Shown here one piece after another: positions 37,183-45,392 of a DNA stretch of 64,000 bases. This stretch comes from Calothrix anomala FACHB-343 (GTDB taxonomy: Bacteria > Cyanobacteriota > Cyanobacteriia > Cyanobacteriales > Nostocaceae), in the NCBI RefSeq assembly GCF_014696435.1, contig NZ_JACJQG010000016.1:89714-153713 (forward strand), in the 5' to 3' direction. Under the pieces are notes generated by a model. That model was not told where the DNA came from. It saw nothing but the letters and a program-made list of their open reading frames with translations, and searched no databases. The position numbers were made by a program, and so were the translations under genes. Numbering within the stretch: position 1 is the first letter of the stretch; each line of letters starts with the position of its first letter.

Positions 37183-38025
37183 TCACCCTTTCACCCCACT
37201 CCCAGTTTCTGTAGGTACAATATAGCGTTGCAAGAAAAGAAACAGTACCAAAACAGGGGCTATAGAAATTACCGAACCCGCAGCTACCAAACGCCAATCT
37301 AAAGAAAACGTACCTGCAAGCTTGGCAACTCCTAATGGAAGGGTATACAAACTTTCGTCTTGAATGACAATCAAAGGCCAAAGAAAGTCACTCCATGAAC
37401 CGATAAAGACGAAGATAGCCAGGGTTACCAAAGCCGGACGAATCGCCGGTAGCATAATAAACCACCACAAACCTAACTCGGAGCTGCCATCCATACGGGC
37501 AGCTTCTTCTATCTCTTTGGGAACGCTCATAAAAGCTTGGCGTAAGAGAAAAATCCCAAAAGCAGAAGCTAAACTCGGAAAAATCATTCCTAAATAAGTG
37601 TTTCTTAAGCCGATTTGCACCGTTAAAATATACAGGGGTATCATCACGATTTGAAAAGGAATCATAATCGTGGCGACAATAGCAGTAAAAATCCAGTCTC
37701 GCCCCCAAAATGAGAGTCTAGCTAAGGGATAAGCCGCTAAGGCGCAAAATAGCAGATTTAAAGCCACAGTTAGTAAGGCTACCAAAGTGCTGTTATATAA
37801 GTATTGGGCAAAAGGTAACGATTGCCACACATGAGAGAAATTATCTAATGTCGGTTGACTGGGTAATAATTGCGGCGGCGACTGCAAGATATTTTCTGTA
37901 GGCGATTTGAGCGAGGTACTGATTAACCAGAGTAAGGGAAATAGAGTTAGGATAGCGATCGCTCCTAACAACCCATACATTCCTAATATTTGCAGCCGTG
38001 ATTGGTGATGTTGTAAGTTAGTCAT
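37183..38025 (-). CDS. Carbohydrate ABC transporter permease (MalG-type)
   Basis: Inner-membrane subunit of an ABC sugar importer. The 280-residue protein has six predicted helices, the periplasmic N-terminal loop with TLFPLLWLISTSLKS, and the cytoplasmic EAA loop EEAARMDGSSELGLWWFIMLPAIRPAL that contacts the ATPase. It ends VKG, as many MalG-like proteins do, so it appears complete even though its TGA stop is formed within the IS right-end sequence. The partner MalF-type permease, binding protein and ATPase are not adjacent here. Upstream is a TGGGCAT repeat tract. Substrate unknown. Confidence 0.88.
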   Translation of the reverse strand: MTNLQHHQSRLQILGMYGLLGAIAILTLFPLLWLISTSLKSPTENILQSPPQLLPSQPTLDNFSHVWQSLPFAQYLYNSTLVALLTVALNLLFCALAAYPLARLSFWGRDWIFTAIVATIMIPFQIVMIPLYILTVQIGLRNTYLGMIFPSLASAFGIFLLRQAFMSVPKEIEEAARMDGSSELGLWWFIMLPAIRPALVTLAIFVFIGSWSDFLWPLIVIQDESLYTLPLGVAKLAGTFSLDWRLVAAGSVISIAPVLVLFLFLQRYIVPTETGSGVKG

Positions 38026-38199
38026 TTGTCAATGGGCATTGGGTATTGGGCATTGGGCATTGGGCATTGGTAAAGGTTGCAAGTATATTTTCGTTTTTTT
38101 ATATATTTTTCTCAACTTACGCAAAATGCGATCGCATTTATATAAACGCCCGCCCGTTCATCATTAACGTTAATATAGTCATCATCCCAATCCTATGCC

Positions 38200-38784
38200 C
38201 TATGCCCCATGCCCCATGCCCTTATATTGAGTTTCTGTAACCACGAAATTTAAAGGTTTATCCCAATGTGCAACGGGTAATTGCGGTAAATAAGCAAAAT
38301 CAAAGATAATTCCGATAGTTGGCTTTGTCGCCCATTCTGGAGAACTCAATAAGCGATCGTAATAACCGCCGCCATAACCTAAGCGATATCCTTGGCGATC
38401 GCAAGCCACGCTAGGAACTAAAATTAAATCAACTTCTTCCGGCTTGATAACTGGCGCGTGGGGATGGGGTTCGCTAATACCATAACTACCGATGGCTAAA
38501 GTATCTTCAGGATTCCAGAGATGCCAATACATAGATTTACCCACACAACGAGGAAATCCCCAACGGTACTGATTATTTGTAAATAGCGGACTTAAATCTG
38601 GTTCTTGGCGAAAACTGAAATAAGCGAGTATGGTTTTAGCTTGGATAAATAAAGGAGAGTTTTGCAGTTGATGACAAATGCGATCGCTTTTTTCTCTCCA
38701 TTCATTAACCGACATTAATTGGCGTTGTTTCAGCAGAGTACGCCGCAGTTTGGTTTTAGCTAATTGCGAATCATCTACGATCAT
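38200..38784 (-). CDS. 5-formyltetrahydrofolate cyclo-ligase
   Basis: Uses ATP to turn 5-formyl-THF into 5,10-methenyl-THF, returning a storage folate to one-carbon metabolism. The 194-residue protein has the family motifs KTKLRRTLLKQRQ (N-terminal ATP-binding basic helix), YFSFRQEPDL, and DLILVPSVACDRQGYRLGYGGGYYDRLL with the Gly-rich loop. The last residues (KGMGHGA) and the stop are encoded by a GGGGCAT-type repeat, so its end has been shaped by the repeat and may be a few residues off the ancestral one. The gene stands alone on the minus strand. Confidence 0.92.
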   Translation of the reverse strand: MIVDDSQLAKTKLRRTLLKQRQLMSVNEWREKSDRICHQLQNSPLFIQAKTILAYFSFRQEPDLSPLFTNNQYRWGFPRCVGKSMYWHLWNPEDTLAIGSYGISEPHPHAPVIKPEEVDLILVPSVACDRQGYRLGYGGGYYDRLLSSPEWATKPTIGIIFDFAYLPQLPVAHWDKPLNFVVTETQYKGMGHGA

Positions 38785-38909
38785 TCTCAGGGACTTATAA
38801 AAATATAGAATATGATTACGTAGCTTACTTCGATGTAGCAGTACTAAGTAAGTGGGCGGGAATAAACCAAACTATCTACGTTACGTCAACATGCTTAAAA
38901 CCCTTACCA

Positions 38910-38938
38910 ATGACAAATGACAAATGACAAATGACAAA
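38910..38938. repeat. Heptamer tandem repeat (AAATGAC)n
   Basis: Four copies of ATGACAA between the cyclo-ligase start and the pentapeptide gene stop; same unit as at 28340-28372 and inverted at 53387-53429. Confidence 0.75.
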
Positions 38939-38952
38939 ACTAAAATCATCCA

Positions 38953-39462
38953 CTAAGGACAAAATAACGTATCTCTTGTATCCCTTCCTGTAGTCGGATT
39001 AGTACCCTTAGCCACTTTACATAATTTTTTCTGCTCATCGGGACGCAACAGCACATCAGTAAAATCTGCACCATCAACAATCGCAGCATCGAATTTCGCA
39101 TTCGCCGCAAAAGCACCTTCTAATACCGCATTGGTTAAATTGGCTTTAATGAAGCGAGCCGAATCTAAAGTAGCATTGCTCAGATTAGCTCCCTCAAAAT
39201 TAGCTGATTCTAAATTTGCAGCAAAGAAACTTACACCACTTAAATTAGCATTACTAAAGTTGCTTTGTTTAAGATTAGCTTTAGTAAAGCTAGAGTCTGT
39301 TAAATCTCTACCTGCGAAATCCGCTCCTATCAAAATTTCCTTATTGTATTCCAATGCCAAAGCCGTAGGCGCAACACCTATAATTGCGGTGATGCCAACT
39401 AATCCCCACAGCAATACACTAAATACAGTTGTCCAAATTCGCACCGTAAATTTCTGCATCAT
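38953..39462 (-). CDS. Secreted or lumenal pentapeptide-repeat protein
   Basis: I start at the ATG at 39462 (MMQKFTVRI, 169 residues), since a longer frame would overlap the divergent YraN gene. A signal peptide with a hydrophobic core (about 10-35, ending VAPTALA) suggests export to the periplasm or thylakoid lumen. Residues 45-135 are pentapeptide repeats of the A(D/N)LxX type (ANLKQSNFSNANLSGVSFFAANLESANFEGANL), which form a right-handed quadrilateral beta-helix. Two Cys near the end could form a disulphide. It resembles lumenal pentapeptide proteins of cyanobacteria and plant chloroplasts; the role is unknown. Confidence 0.82.
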   Translation of the reverse strand: MMQKFTVRIWTTVFSVLLWGLVGITAIIGVAPTALALEYNKEILIGADFAGRDLTDSSFTKANLKQSNFSNANLSGVSFFAANLESANFEGANLSNATLDSARFIKANLTNAVLEGAFAANAKFDAAIVDGADFTDVLLRPDEQKKLCKVAKGTNPTTGRDTRDTLFCP

Positions 39463-39473
39463 ATTTTTAACCA

Positions 39474-39950
39474 ATGACCAACCCTCCTGCATCTCATTAT
39501 CCCGACATTGGGCACTTAGGTGAAGACCTAGTAGCACAATGGCTGCAATCTACAGGTTGGTTAATTCTCCATCGGCGCTTTTTTTGCCGATGGGGAGAAA
39601 TTGATATTATTGCTCAATATGATGATGGCAGAGTTACTCAAAACTCAACCTTGGCATTTGTCGAAGTGAAAACTCGTAGTCTAGGTAATTGGGATTTTGG
39701 CGGGAGAAACGCTATCACCGTCAAAAAGCAAACAAAACTGTGGCGTACTGCGGAAATGTTTTTAGCTCAGTACCCGGAAAAAGCCGATTACCCTTGCAGA
39801 TTTGATGTTGCTATTGTCTCCTGTCTACCAGTAGCAAACAATGTCTCTCAAAGAAACAGTACCCACAAACCTCTAGCAAGTTCATTAGTTGCTGACTACG
39901 AATTCCAACTGCAAGAATATATTGTCGCTGCTTTCGACTCCATAGCATGA
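39474..39950 (+). CDS. YraN/UPF0102-family putative endonuclease-like protein
   Basis: A 158-residue protein with the YraN signature: GHLGEDLVAQWLQSTGWLILHRRFFCRWGEIDIIA, then FVEVKTRS. The E-D...E-V-K layout is that of a restriction-endonuclease-like (PD-(D/E)xK) fold. The biological role of the family is unsettled. The C-terminus is longer than in most YraN proteins. Its start codon is only 11 bp from that of the divergent pentapeptide gene, so the promoters of both must overlap each other's coding regions or 5' ends. Confidence 0.88.
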   Translation: MTNPPASHYPDIGHLGEDLVAQWLQSTGWLILHRRFFCRWGEIDIIAQYDDGRVTQNSTLAFVEVKTRSLGNWDFGGRNAITVKKQTKLWRTAEMFLAQYPEKADYPCRFDVAIVSCLPVANNVSQRNSTHKPLASSLVADYEFQLQEYIVAAFDSIA

Positions 39951-39973
39951 CAATATTTATGGGTTCGCAAACT

Positions 39974-40036
39974 GTAGGGCACGGCGTAGATAAGATATCT
40001 GTATAGACGGGATTCTTGCAAATACCGTGACCCTAC
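39974..40036. repeat. Nested hairpin repeat, GTAGGGCACGGC variant
   Basis: GTAGGGCACGGC ... ACCGTGACCCTAC with flanking CGCAA/TTGCG, lying between the YraN and the 40.1 kb genes. It is a diverged copy of the 15370-15476 family with small deletions in the arms. Confidence 0.65.
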
Positions 40037-40082
40037 TTGCGGATTAATCTATTTTGTGGTAAAGCCTCATAGCTCGCGAAAC

Positions 40083-40472
40083 TCATGCCAAGGTTTCGGG
40101 ACAGTAGCCTAATCCACGAACAAACTGTTGGCGGAATGCCTCAATTTCTTCTCGTTCTGGACTACCATGAGAAACTATGGCTACTTGGTAGCGACGCATC
40201 ACGTCTACAGGACATTGCCCTGCTTCTAAACTCCAAAGTGCCATTTGTACCCGCATTGGTGGCTCGTAGCTAATTCCTAATTCATTCAGGAAAGCCCGGA
40301 AGTCACCATCAACTTGGGGGGAAACTTGACCTTTGAGTTTGATCCTTACCACCCAGCCATCTATTTGGTGAATTACGGTAACGAAAGAAACAGGCATCTG
40401 GGGTCTGCCGTGCAGGTATTGTACGACCCTCAGAGTTAGACTGGCATTTGCCAGGTAATACAAGTATTCCAT
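40083..40472 (-). CDS. Conserved hypothetical protein
   Basis: A 129-residue soluble protein from the ATG at 40472 (MEYLYYLANASL); a TTG at 40496 would add eight residues. The text alternates beta-like and helical segments (VSFVTVIHQIDGWVVRIKLKGQV, EREEIEAFRQQFVRGLGYCP). It is too short for a known enzyme, and I do not recognise the family, although it reads like a conserved cyanobacterial hypothetical. It stands alone, convergent with YraN. Confidence 0.6.
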   Translation of the reverse strand: MEYLYYLANASLTLRVVQYLHGRPQMPVSFVTVIHQIDGWVVRIKLKGQVSPQVDGDFRAFLNELGISYEPPMRVQMALWSLEAGQCPVDVMRRYQVAIVSHGSPEREEIEAFRQQFVRGLGYCPETLA

Positions 40473-40715
40473 GTTGGTGCTTGGGATCAAAGCCAATCCT
40501 ACATATCTATATTCCTCAATAAATCCATGTTTCCGGTAGGGTAAAAGCCCCCGTTTTTAGATAGGGAGGTTTACCCAATTTTTATCTTGGGGTTTCCGTG
40601 TTACGGATTAGTATTAATACTTAATATTTAGGAATGAAATTGAGCAGCTATTCCCGATATTTACCTAAATCAGGAAAACTTACTCCCGACTTCTAGGAAA
40701 GCAGAATAAATCGCT

Positions 40716-41879
40716 ATGAAGCATCAAGTAACACCAAACAACATCAACAAACCTTTGAATCCAGAAGTAACAAATGTGGAATTAGACTGTTCATTAGCGG
40801 GTTACGATTACGAACTGCCGCCCGAACTAATCGCCCAAAATCCAGTTGTGCCAAGAGATAGCTCTCGCCTACTCGTAATAAATTCCCGAAGTATACACCA
40901 TATTTTTAGAGAGTTACCAGAAATTTTACAATCCGGGGATTTACTGCTAATGAATAACAGTAGAGTTATACCCGCTCGTCTATATGGCCGTAAATCTACG
41001 GGTGCAGAAGTAGAGGTTTTACTGCTAGAAGAGCGACGACATAACTGTTGGTTAGCTTTAGTCAAACCGGGAAAACGCTTCAAACGCGGATCGCAAATTA
41101 TTTTTGAACCTAAAGCTCAAGCAGCCATTTCCCCCTCATCCCCTTCATCCCTAACAGCTACCGTCTTAGAAACAGATAAAGCCACAGGCGGAAGGTTATT
41201 GCAATTTGAGTTACCAGAGGGAGTTTCTCTGGTGCAAGTTTTAGATGTATTTGGTGAAGTTCCGTTACCGCCTTACATCACTGCTTCAGAAGCTGACGAC
41301 GAACAGTATCAGACAGTTTATGCCAAACATCCAGGAGCGATCGCAGCACCAACAGCCGGATTACACTTTACGCCAGAATTGCTGGAAAAATTGCGCGATC
41401 GCGGAATTAATCAAGCTTTTATTACCTTGCACGTGGGCGTGGGGACATTTCGCCCGGTAGAAGTGGAAGATGTCACCAGCCACCAAATGCATGAAGAATG
41501 GATTGAAGTTCCCGCTTCTACAGTCGAGCAGATTCGCGCAACGAAAGCCGCAGGCGGGCGGATTATTGCTGTAGGGACAACAGCAGTACGCGCTTTAGAA
41601 GGCGCAGCCCAATCGGGAAGTTTACAACCATTTTGCGGGAAAACTGACTTATTTATCTACCCTGGTTACAAATGGCAGGTAGTAGAAGGTTTAATTACTA
41701 ATTTTCATCTACCACGCTCTAGTTTATTAATGTTGGTTAGCGCTTTAATTGGCAGACAAAGATTATTAGATGTTTACCAAGAAGCGATCGCCTCTCGATA
41801 TCGTTTTTATTCCTTTGGTGATGCGATGTTAATTTTGCCGGAAGCAGTCATAAATTTAAATTCCCAGTCACAAATTTAA
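40716..41879 (+). CDS. queA: S-adenosylmethionine:tRNA ribosyltransferase-isomerase (QueA)
   Basis: Makes epoxyqueuosine in tRNA by transferring the ribosyl part of SAM onto preQ1 at position 34. The 387-residue protein has the family text YDYELPPELIAQNPVVPRDSSRLLV, LLLMNNSRVIPARLYG, KPGKRFKRG, AAPTAGLHFTPELLEKL, TLHVGVGTFRPV, and the final NFHLPRSSLLMLVSAL. About 27 residues before the family start (LAGYDYELPP) look like a non-conserved extension; there is no good internal start, so I keep the ATG at 40716. No other queuosine gene is nearby. Confidence 0.95.
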   Translation: MKHQVTPNNINKPLNPEVTNVELDCSLAGYDYELPPELIAQNPVVPRDSSRLLVINSRSIHHIFRELPEILQSGDLLLMNNSRVIPARLYGRKSTGAEVEVLLLEERRHNCWLALVKPGKRFKRGSQIIFEPKAQAAISPSSPSSLTATVLETDKATGGRLLQFELPEGVSLVQVLDVFGEVPLPPYITASEADDEQYQTVYAKHPGAIAAPTAGLHFTPELLEKLRDRGINQAFITLHVGVGTFRPVEVEDVTSHQMHEEWIEVPASTVEQIRATKAAGGRIIAVGTTAVRALEGAAQSGSLQPFCGKTDLFIYPGYKWQVVEGLITNFHLPRSSLLMLVSALIGRQRLLDVYQEAIASRYRFYSFGDAMLILPEAVINLNSQSQI

Positions 41880-41966
41880 ACTTTTTATTTTTGACTGTTA
41901 ATTTTTCATGTTGTGGTGGGTACTTTAACTTTAAGGATCTAAACAACAAGTAAAGGCCTACCACTC

Positions 41967-43085
41967 ATGTTTAAACAACATCAACTTCCCCAGTGGTTTC
42001 GTAGTTTGTCTCAAGTAGCACTGCACCGGCAGTTGCTCTCAACTTCTGTGGCATTTTTGGTATTGGCTGCACCAACCATAATTAATTTACCCGGAAGCAA
42101 ACTCTTGGCTCAGAACGTTGTAAGTAAAGATCTAGATGCAGCCAGTTTTTTCCAGCAGGGCGTCACCCGCTATAACCGCCAAGATTTGCAGGGCGCAGAA
42201 GATGCTTTCCGTAAAGCTTTACGGCGCGACTCTAAATTAGCGATCGCCAGAAATTATTTAGGCAATATTCTCTTAGAGCAAAACCGCTTGGATGTTGCGA
42301 TTCAAGAATATGCAGAAGCAATTCGCCTCAATCCTAATTATGCTGATGCTCATTACAATCTAGGTTTAGCTTTACATAAACAAGGTCAAAGAGAAGCGGC
42401 GATTACTGCTTATCGTCGCAGTTTGGTAATCGATGCCAAAATGCCAGCCGCTCAATATAATCTAGGTTTGGCACTTTACGAACAAGGACAAATCCCAGAC
42501 GCGATCGCCGCTTACCAAGAAGCAATTAATCTTGATGGTAGTAATGCCAATGCTTACTTTAATTTAGCGATCGCCCTGCAAGATCAAGGTTTGCTTCCAG
42601 AAGCGATCTCAGCTTATCAACAAGCTCTGCAACGAGATCCTAGCAATCCCAGCACTTACAATAATTTGGGCAGCTTGATGGCTATGAACGGGCAAACAGC
42701 TGAAGCGATCGCAGTTTACCAACAAGCTATTCGTCAGAATCCCAAAAATGCTGTAGCTTTCTACAATTTAGGGGTGACTTTATATAATCAAGGTCAGATT
42801 AAACAAGCTAACAGCGCCTTCAAACGTGCCCGTAAAGAATACGAAGACCAAGGTAACATTGCCCAAGCCGACAAACTTGGCGTGTTAATGGTACAAATTG
42901 CCCAAATGTTAGCGCCTCAAACTGCTCAAGCCAATAAACCATCTACGCCTGCGGCTTTATCAACTACTACAAACACAGAAAAGCCAAATCAACCACAAGC
43001 ACCCCAAGCTACCCCAGATACGCCTGCTCCTATTATTATTCCAATTTCGGCACAACCACAGCCTACATCGATGAATTTACCCTAA
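41967..43085 (+). CDS. Exported TPR-repeat protein
   Basis: A 372-residue protein with an N-terminal signal/anchor segment (about 27-50, VAFLVLAAPTIINLPGSKLLAQ), then seven or so tetratricopeptide repeats (about 55-290; repeats of the form A-x-Y-N-L-G-x-A-L-x-x-Q-G and A-I-x-A-Y-x-x-A-I). A Pro/Thr/Gln-rich tail (300-372) follows. TPR domains bind partner proteins, so a scaffold or assembly role outside the cytoplasm is likely; the partner is unknown. It starts 87 bp after queA. Confidence 0.88.
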   Translation: MFKQHQLPQWFRSLSQVALHRQLLSTSVAFLVLAAPTIINLPGSKLLAQNVVSKDLDAASFFQQGVTRYNRQDLQGAEDAFRKALRRDSKLAIARNYLGNILLEQNRLDVAIQEYAEAIRLNPNYADAHYNLGLALHKQGQREAAITAYRRSLVIDAKMPAAQYNLGLALYEQGQIPDAIAAYQEAINLDGSNANAYFNLAIALQDQGLLPEAISAYQQALQRDPSNPSTYNNLGSLMAMNGQTAEAIAVYQQAIRQNPKNAVAFYNLGVTLYNQGQIKQANSAFKRARKEYEDQGNIAQADKLGVLMVQIAQMLAPQTAQANKPSTPAALSTTTNTEKPNQPQAPQATPDTPAPIIIPISAQPQPTSMNLP

Positions 43086-44385
43086 GCTACGTCAACAAGA
43101 GGTAGAAAGCAGTTTTCTGCGGAATTTATCCAAATAGCATTTAATTTCCAGTTGAGGTTGTCAATAGTCAATAGTCAATATGGTGTTTACCATTGGCTGT
43201 AGATTGTTGACAACCTTAATTTTTATGCGCTTCCTGTGTCAGAGGCGTAGGTTGGGTAGAACGAAGTGAAACCCAACATATACAAGGCGTTGGGTGTTCG
43301 ATTACCCTACGCGAAGCCCATCTGCGTCTACATTCCTCAACCCAACCTTGTATATTGTGGGTAGTTTTTAGATGTCTTTGTAGGGGCGGGTTCACCGATA
43401 TCCTCATTTATTAACAAAGATCCAAATAAACCCGCCCCTACAAGGATTAATGAGAATAGCTCATGAATCCCGCCTACCACGCTCCTAAACTCCATCCCCA
43501 AGGGGATGGAGTTTTTCATTTTCTCTCCCCTGCTCCCTTGCCTACAAGGCGATGGGGTATTTTTTGAGTGAGAATTGTCCTATTTTCTAATTCCTATTGC
43601 CTATTTTCTAGATTTCTAACTTACTGAAAACTTTATGAAGTCAAGGTATGCTGAGGTTTTGCTATTAATTATTTGCACTTATAAATAAAGTATAAATAAT
43701 CACTGATATACTATTTATAGTATTGCTAGGAATAGTTAAAATCTAGCATAATTCCCTGAACGTCTAATTTCTTATTGTGCAGCATTATGTAAATTGTCAG
43801 TTTAATTTACTGAAAATTTAGATTAACAAATCTGACTTTGTAATTATTTTATAAACCGCAGAAATACTGTTATCTATCTTGACCATAAAGATTATTTAAA
43901 TTTTAGCAATAATAGCTATAATAAATGCACCCAAAAAATATTGAGGTGTACAATATTTTTTATACAGAGATGGTTAGTTGCATCATGGCTTAGTACACAA
44001 CAGTTTCCCAAGACTTTGAGATCTAGATAAATCATCTGGAATGAAGATATGCTTCCCCAAGTAAATCGGGTTTTGACAGTCTTTGCAAGAAACAAGTTTT
44101 AGCCTAATTTTTTTCTAAGAGAATGAGAATTTATCATCCCATTTATCTGGGATAAATTCTTAGTATCTACAAAGAATACTCAATTCATAAAATAGGAAAA
44201 AATGTGGCTTTTGGCAATTATGAATTACTCACAAGGAGGAAACTCAATAATTTAGATCAAGTCTCCATAATTTTATACAAAGGTTAATGTAACGAAAACT
44301 ATCTAATTCATTGGGAGGTATTCAAGTTCTACGGGATGAAAAGCGCAAATCTAATAGAGATAGGAAACACTAACAAGACTAAACT
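43086..44385. other. Repeat-rich intergenic region
   Basis: 1.3 kb without a convincing gene. It holds a rearranged GTAGGTTGGGT-type repeat (about 43243-43362), a GTAGGGGCGGG hairpin (43378-43443), and a strong hairpin, AACTCCATCCCC-AAGG-GGATGGAGTT followed by TTTCATTTT (43491-43520). The last is of a kind often seen at IS200/IS605 right ends. Sequence from 43600 on is plain AT-rich DNA. Confidence 0.5.
43378..43443. repeat. Nested hairpin repeat, GTAGGGGCGGG variant
   Basis: TTGTAGGGGCGGG and CCCGCCCCTACAA flank an AT-rich spacer of about 40 bp: the same architecture as the GTAGGGGCACGG family with a different inner arm. Confidence 0.7.
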
Positions 44386-44679
44386 TTGGCACTCATAGAC
44401 ATATTTAGCTCTGAGTATGAACCAGGTTTACAATCACAAGATGGTAGTGACAACAGTTTGCAATCCTACAGGTTAGCTGGTGTTTGGAGCTTCTTAGGCG
44501 CGATCGCACAGCAACTCTCCAGATCAAACATCTTTACCAAGGCTGCGTTTAAAAATAATGATTTCCGCAAACTTGAATGTGAGATGTTATGGTATTATGT
44601 TTTTTCCACACTTGTTTATGAATTGATTCTCAAGAGTTGGCGATATGCTTTTGTTAAAGAAAAATTGAGAAAATTTTGA
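44386..44679 (+). CDS. Hypothetical protein (doubtful)
   Basis: A 97-residue frame that would start with TTG. The text (SYRLAGVWSFLGAIAQQLSRS, then a C-terminal aromatic stretch) has no recognised domain, and no ribosome binding site is clear before the start. It includes a HIP1 site, normal for coding DNA here. I list it at low confidence because it lies in a large gap and is longer than nearby chance frames. Confidence 0.25.
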   Translation: MALIDIFSSEYEPGLQSQDGSDNSLQSYRLAGVWSFLGAIAQQLSRSNIFTKAAFKNNDFRKLECEMLWYYVFSTLVYELILKSWRYAFVKEKLRKF

Positions 44680-44970
44680 TTTAGATAAAAGTATGAACGC
44701 CCTTTGATTGCAAAAATTTAATCGCCAAACTTAGCAAAGTTACTTTTGCCGCTATCACTTTCTTTAACGGCAAGTGTGCGCTATTTTTCCTGTCACAACG
44801 GCAAACAATCAACTCTGTCTTTTATATTTTATTGGAAAATGAACAACTTTTGAGAAAACTGGTTTTTTCTTACTAATGGCATACCTGGTTTACTGACACT
44901 AATTATAAGAATATTTTCTTTTGATTCTTTAATTAGATGTTTTTAATGATGTTAATAGATAGCAAATAAC

Positions 44971-45135
44971 ATGATAATGACAAATAAAAAGTGGGCCGTC
45001 AAACGTATAACAGTTAATCTTGCCGCACAGGAAGCGGAGAAGCTGGAACAATATTGTCAGCAGACTGGTAGACCAGCAACCGATGTAATTCGGGAACTGA
45101 TCAGAGGTTTATCTACCGCAGAAGACAATAAATAA
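44971..45135 (+). CDS. Small ribbon-helix-helix (CopG-type) protein
   Basis: A 54-residue protein (MIMTNKKWAVKRITVNL..., a second ATG lies two codons in). The core RITVNLAAQEAEKLEQYCQQTGRPATDVIRELIRGL has the beta-strand plus two-helix pattern of RHH DNA-binding proteins such as CopG and antitoxins. A lone RHH protein of this size may be a small regulator; there is no toxin gene next to it. It lies 257 bp upstream of crtQ on the same strand, so carotenoid regulation is possible but purely positional. Confidence 0.75.
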   Translation: MIMTNKKWAVKRITVNLAAQEAEKLEQYCQQTGRPATDVIRELIRGLSTAEDNK

Positions 45136-45392
45136 ACCAGCAGTTAGGAAGTGTTTGCCAAAATGCGGGAAATACTGATACTGATTCAGTATTTACCGAG
45201 TAAGTGCTGAGTTAGTTAATCCTTTGGTTTGAGGGATGGATGAGGTATTACTCATAACTTAGGACTGCTAGACGATGAGCTTGTGTAATCAAACACTTCT
45301 ATGCCCTGAAATGCTAATTAACTAAATGTCAGTAGCAAATTCCGACACCAGGCCAGTTACAATCTGTAAAGAAACTGAAAAGGGACGACGGA

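Larger units (their letters stand above)
35760..37186 (+). mobile_element. IS200/IS605-type element carrying only tnpB (no tnpA), approximate limits
   Basis: The element contains tnpB and has subterminal hairpins at both ends instead of inverted repeats, as IS200/IS605 elements do. The left hairpin is at 35771-35799 (CCCCACCTT/AAGGTGGGG) and the right hairpin at 37150-37178 (CCCACAGT/ACTGTGGG), followed by TAGTTCAC. No tnpA (Y1 transposase) gene is present, so movement would need one in trans. The right end touches the stop codon of the convergent ABC permease gene. Exact ends need comparison with an empty site. Confidence 0.7.
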
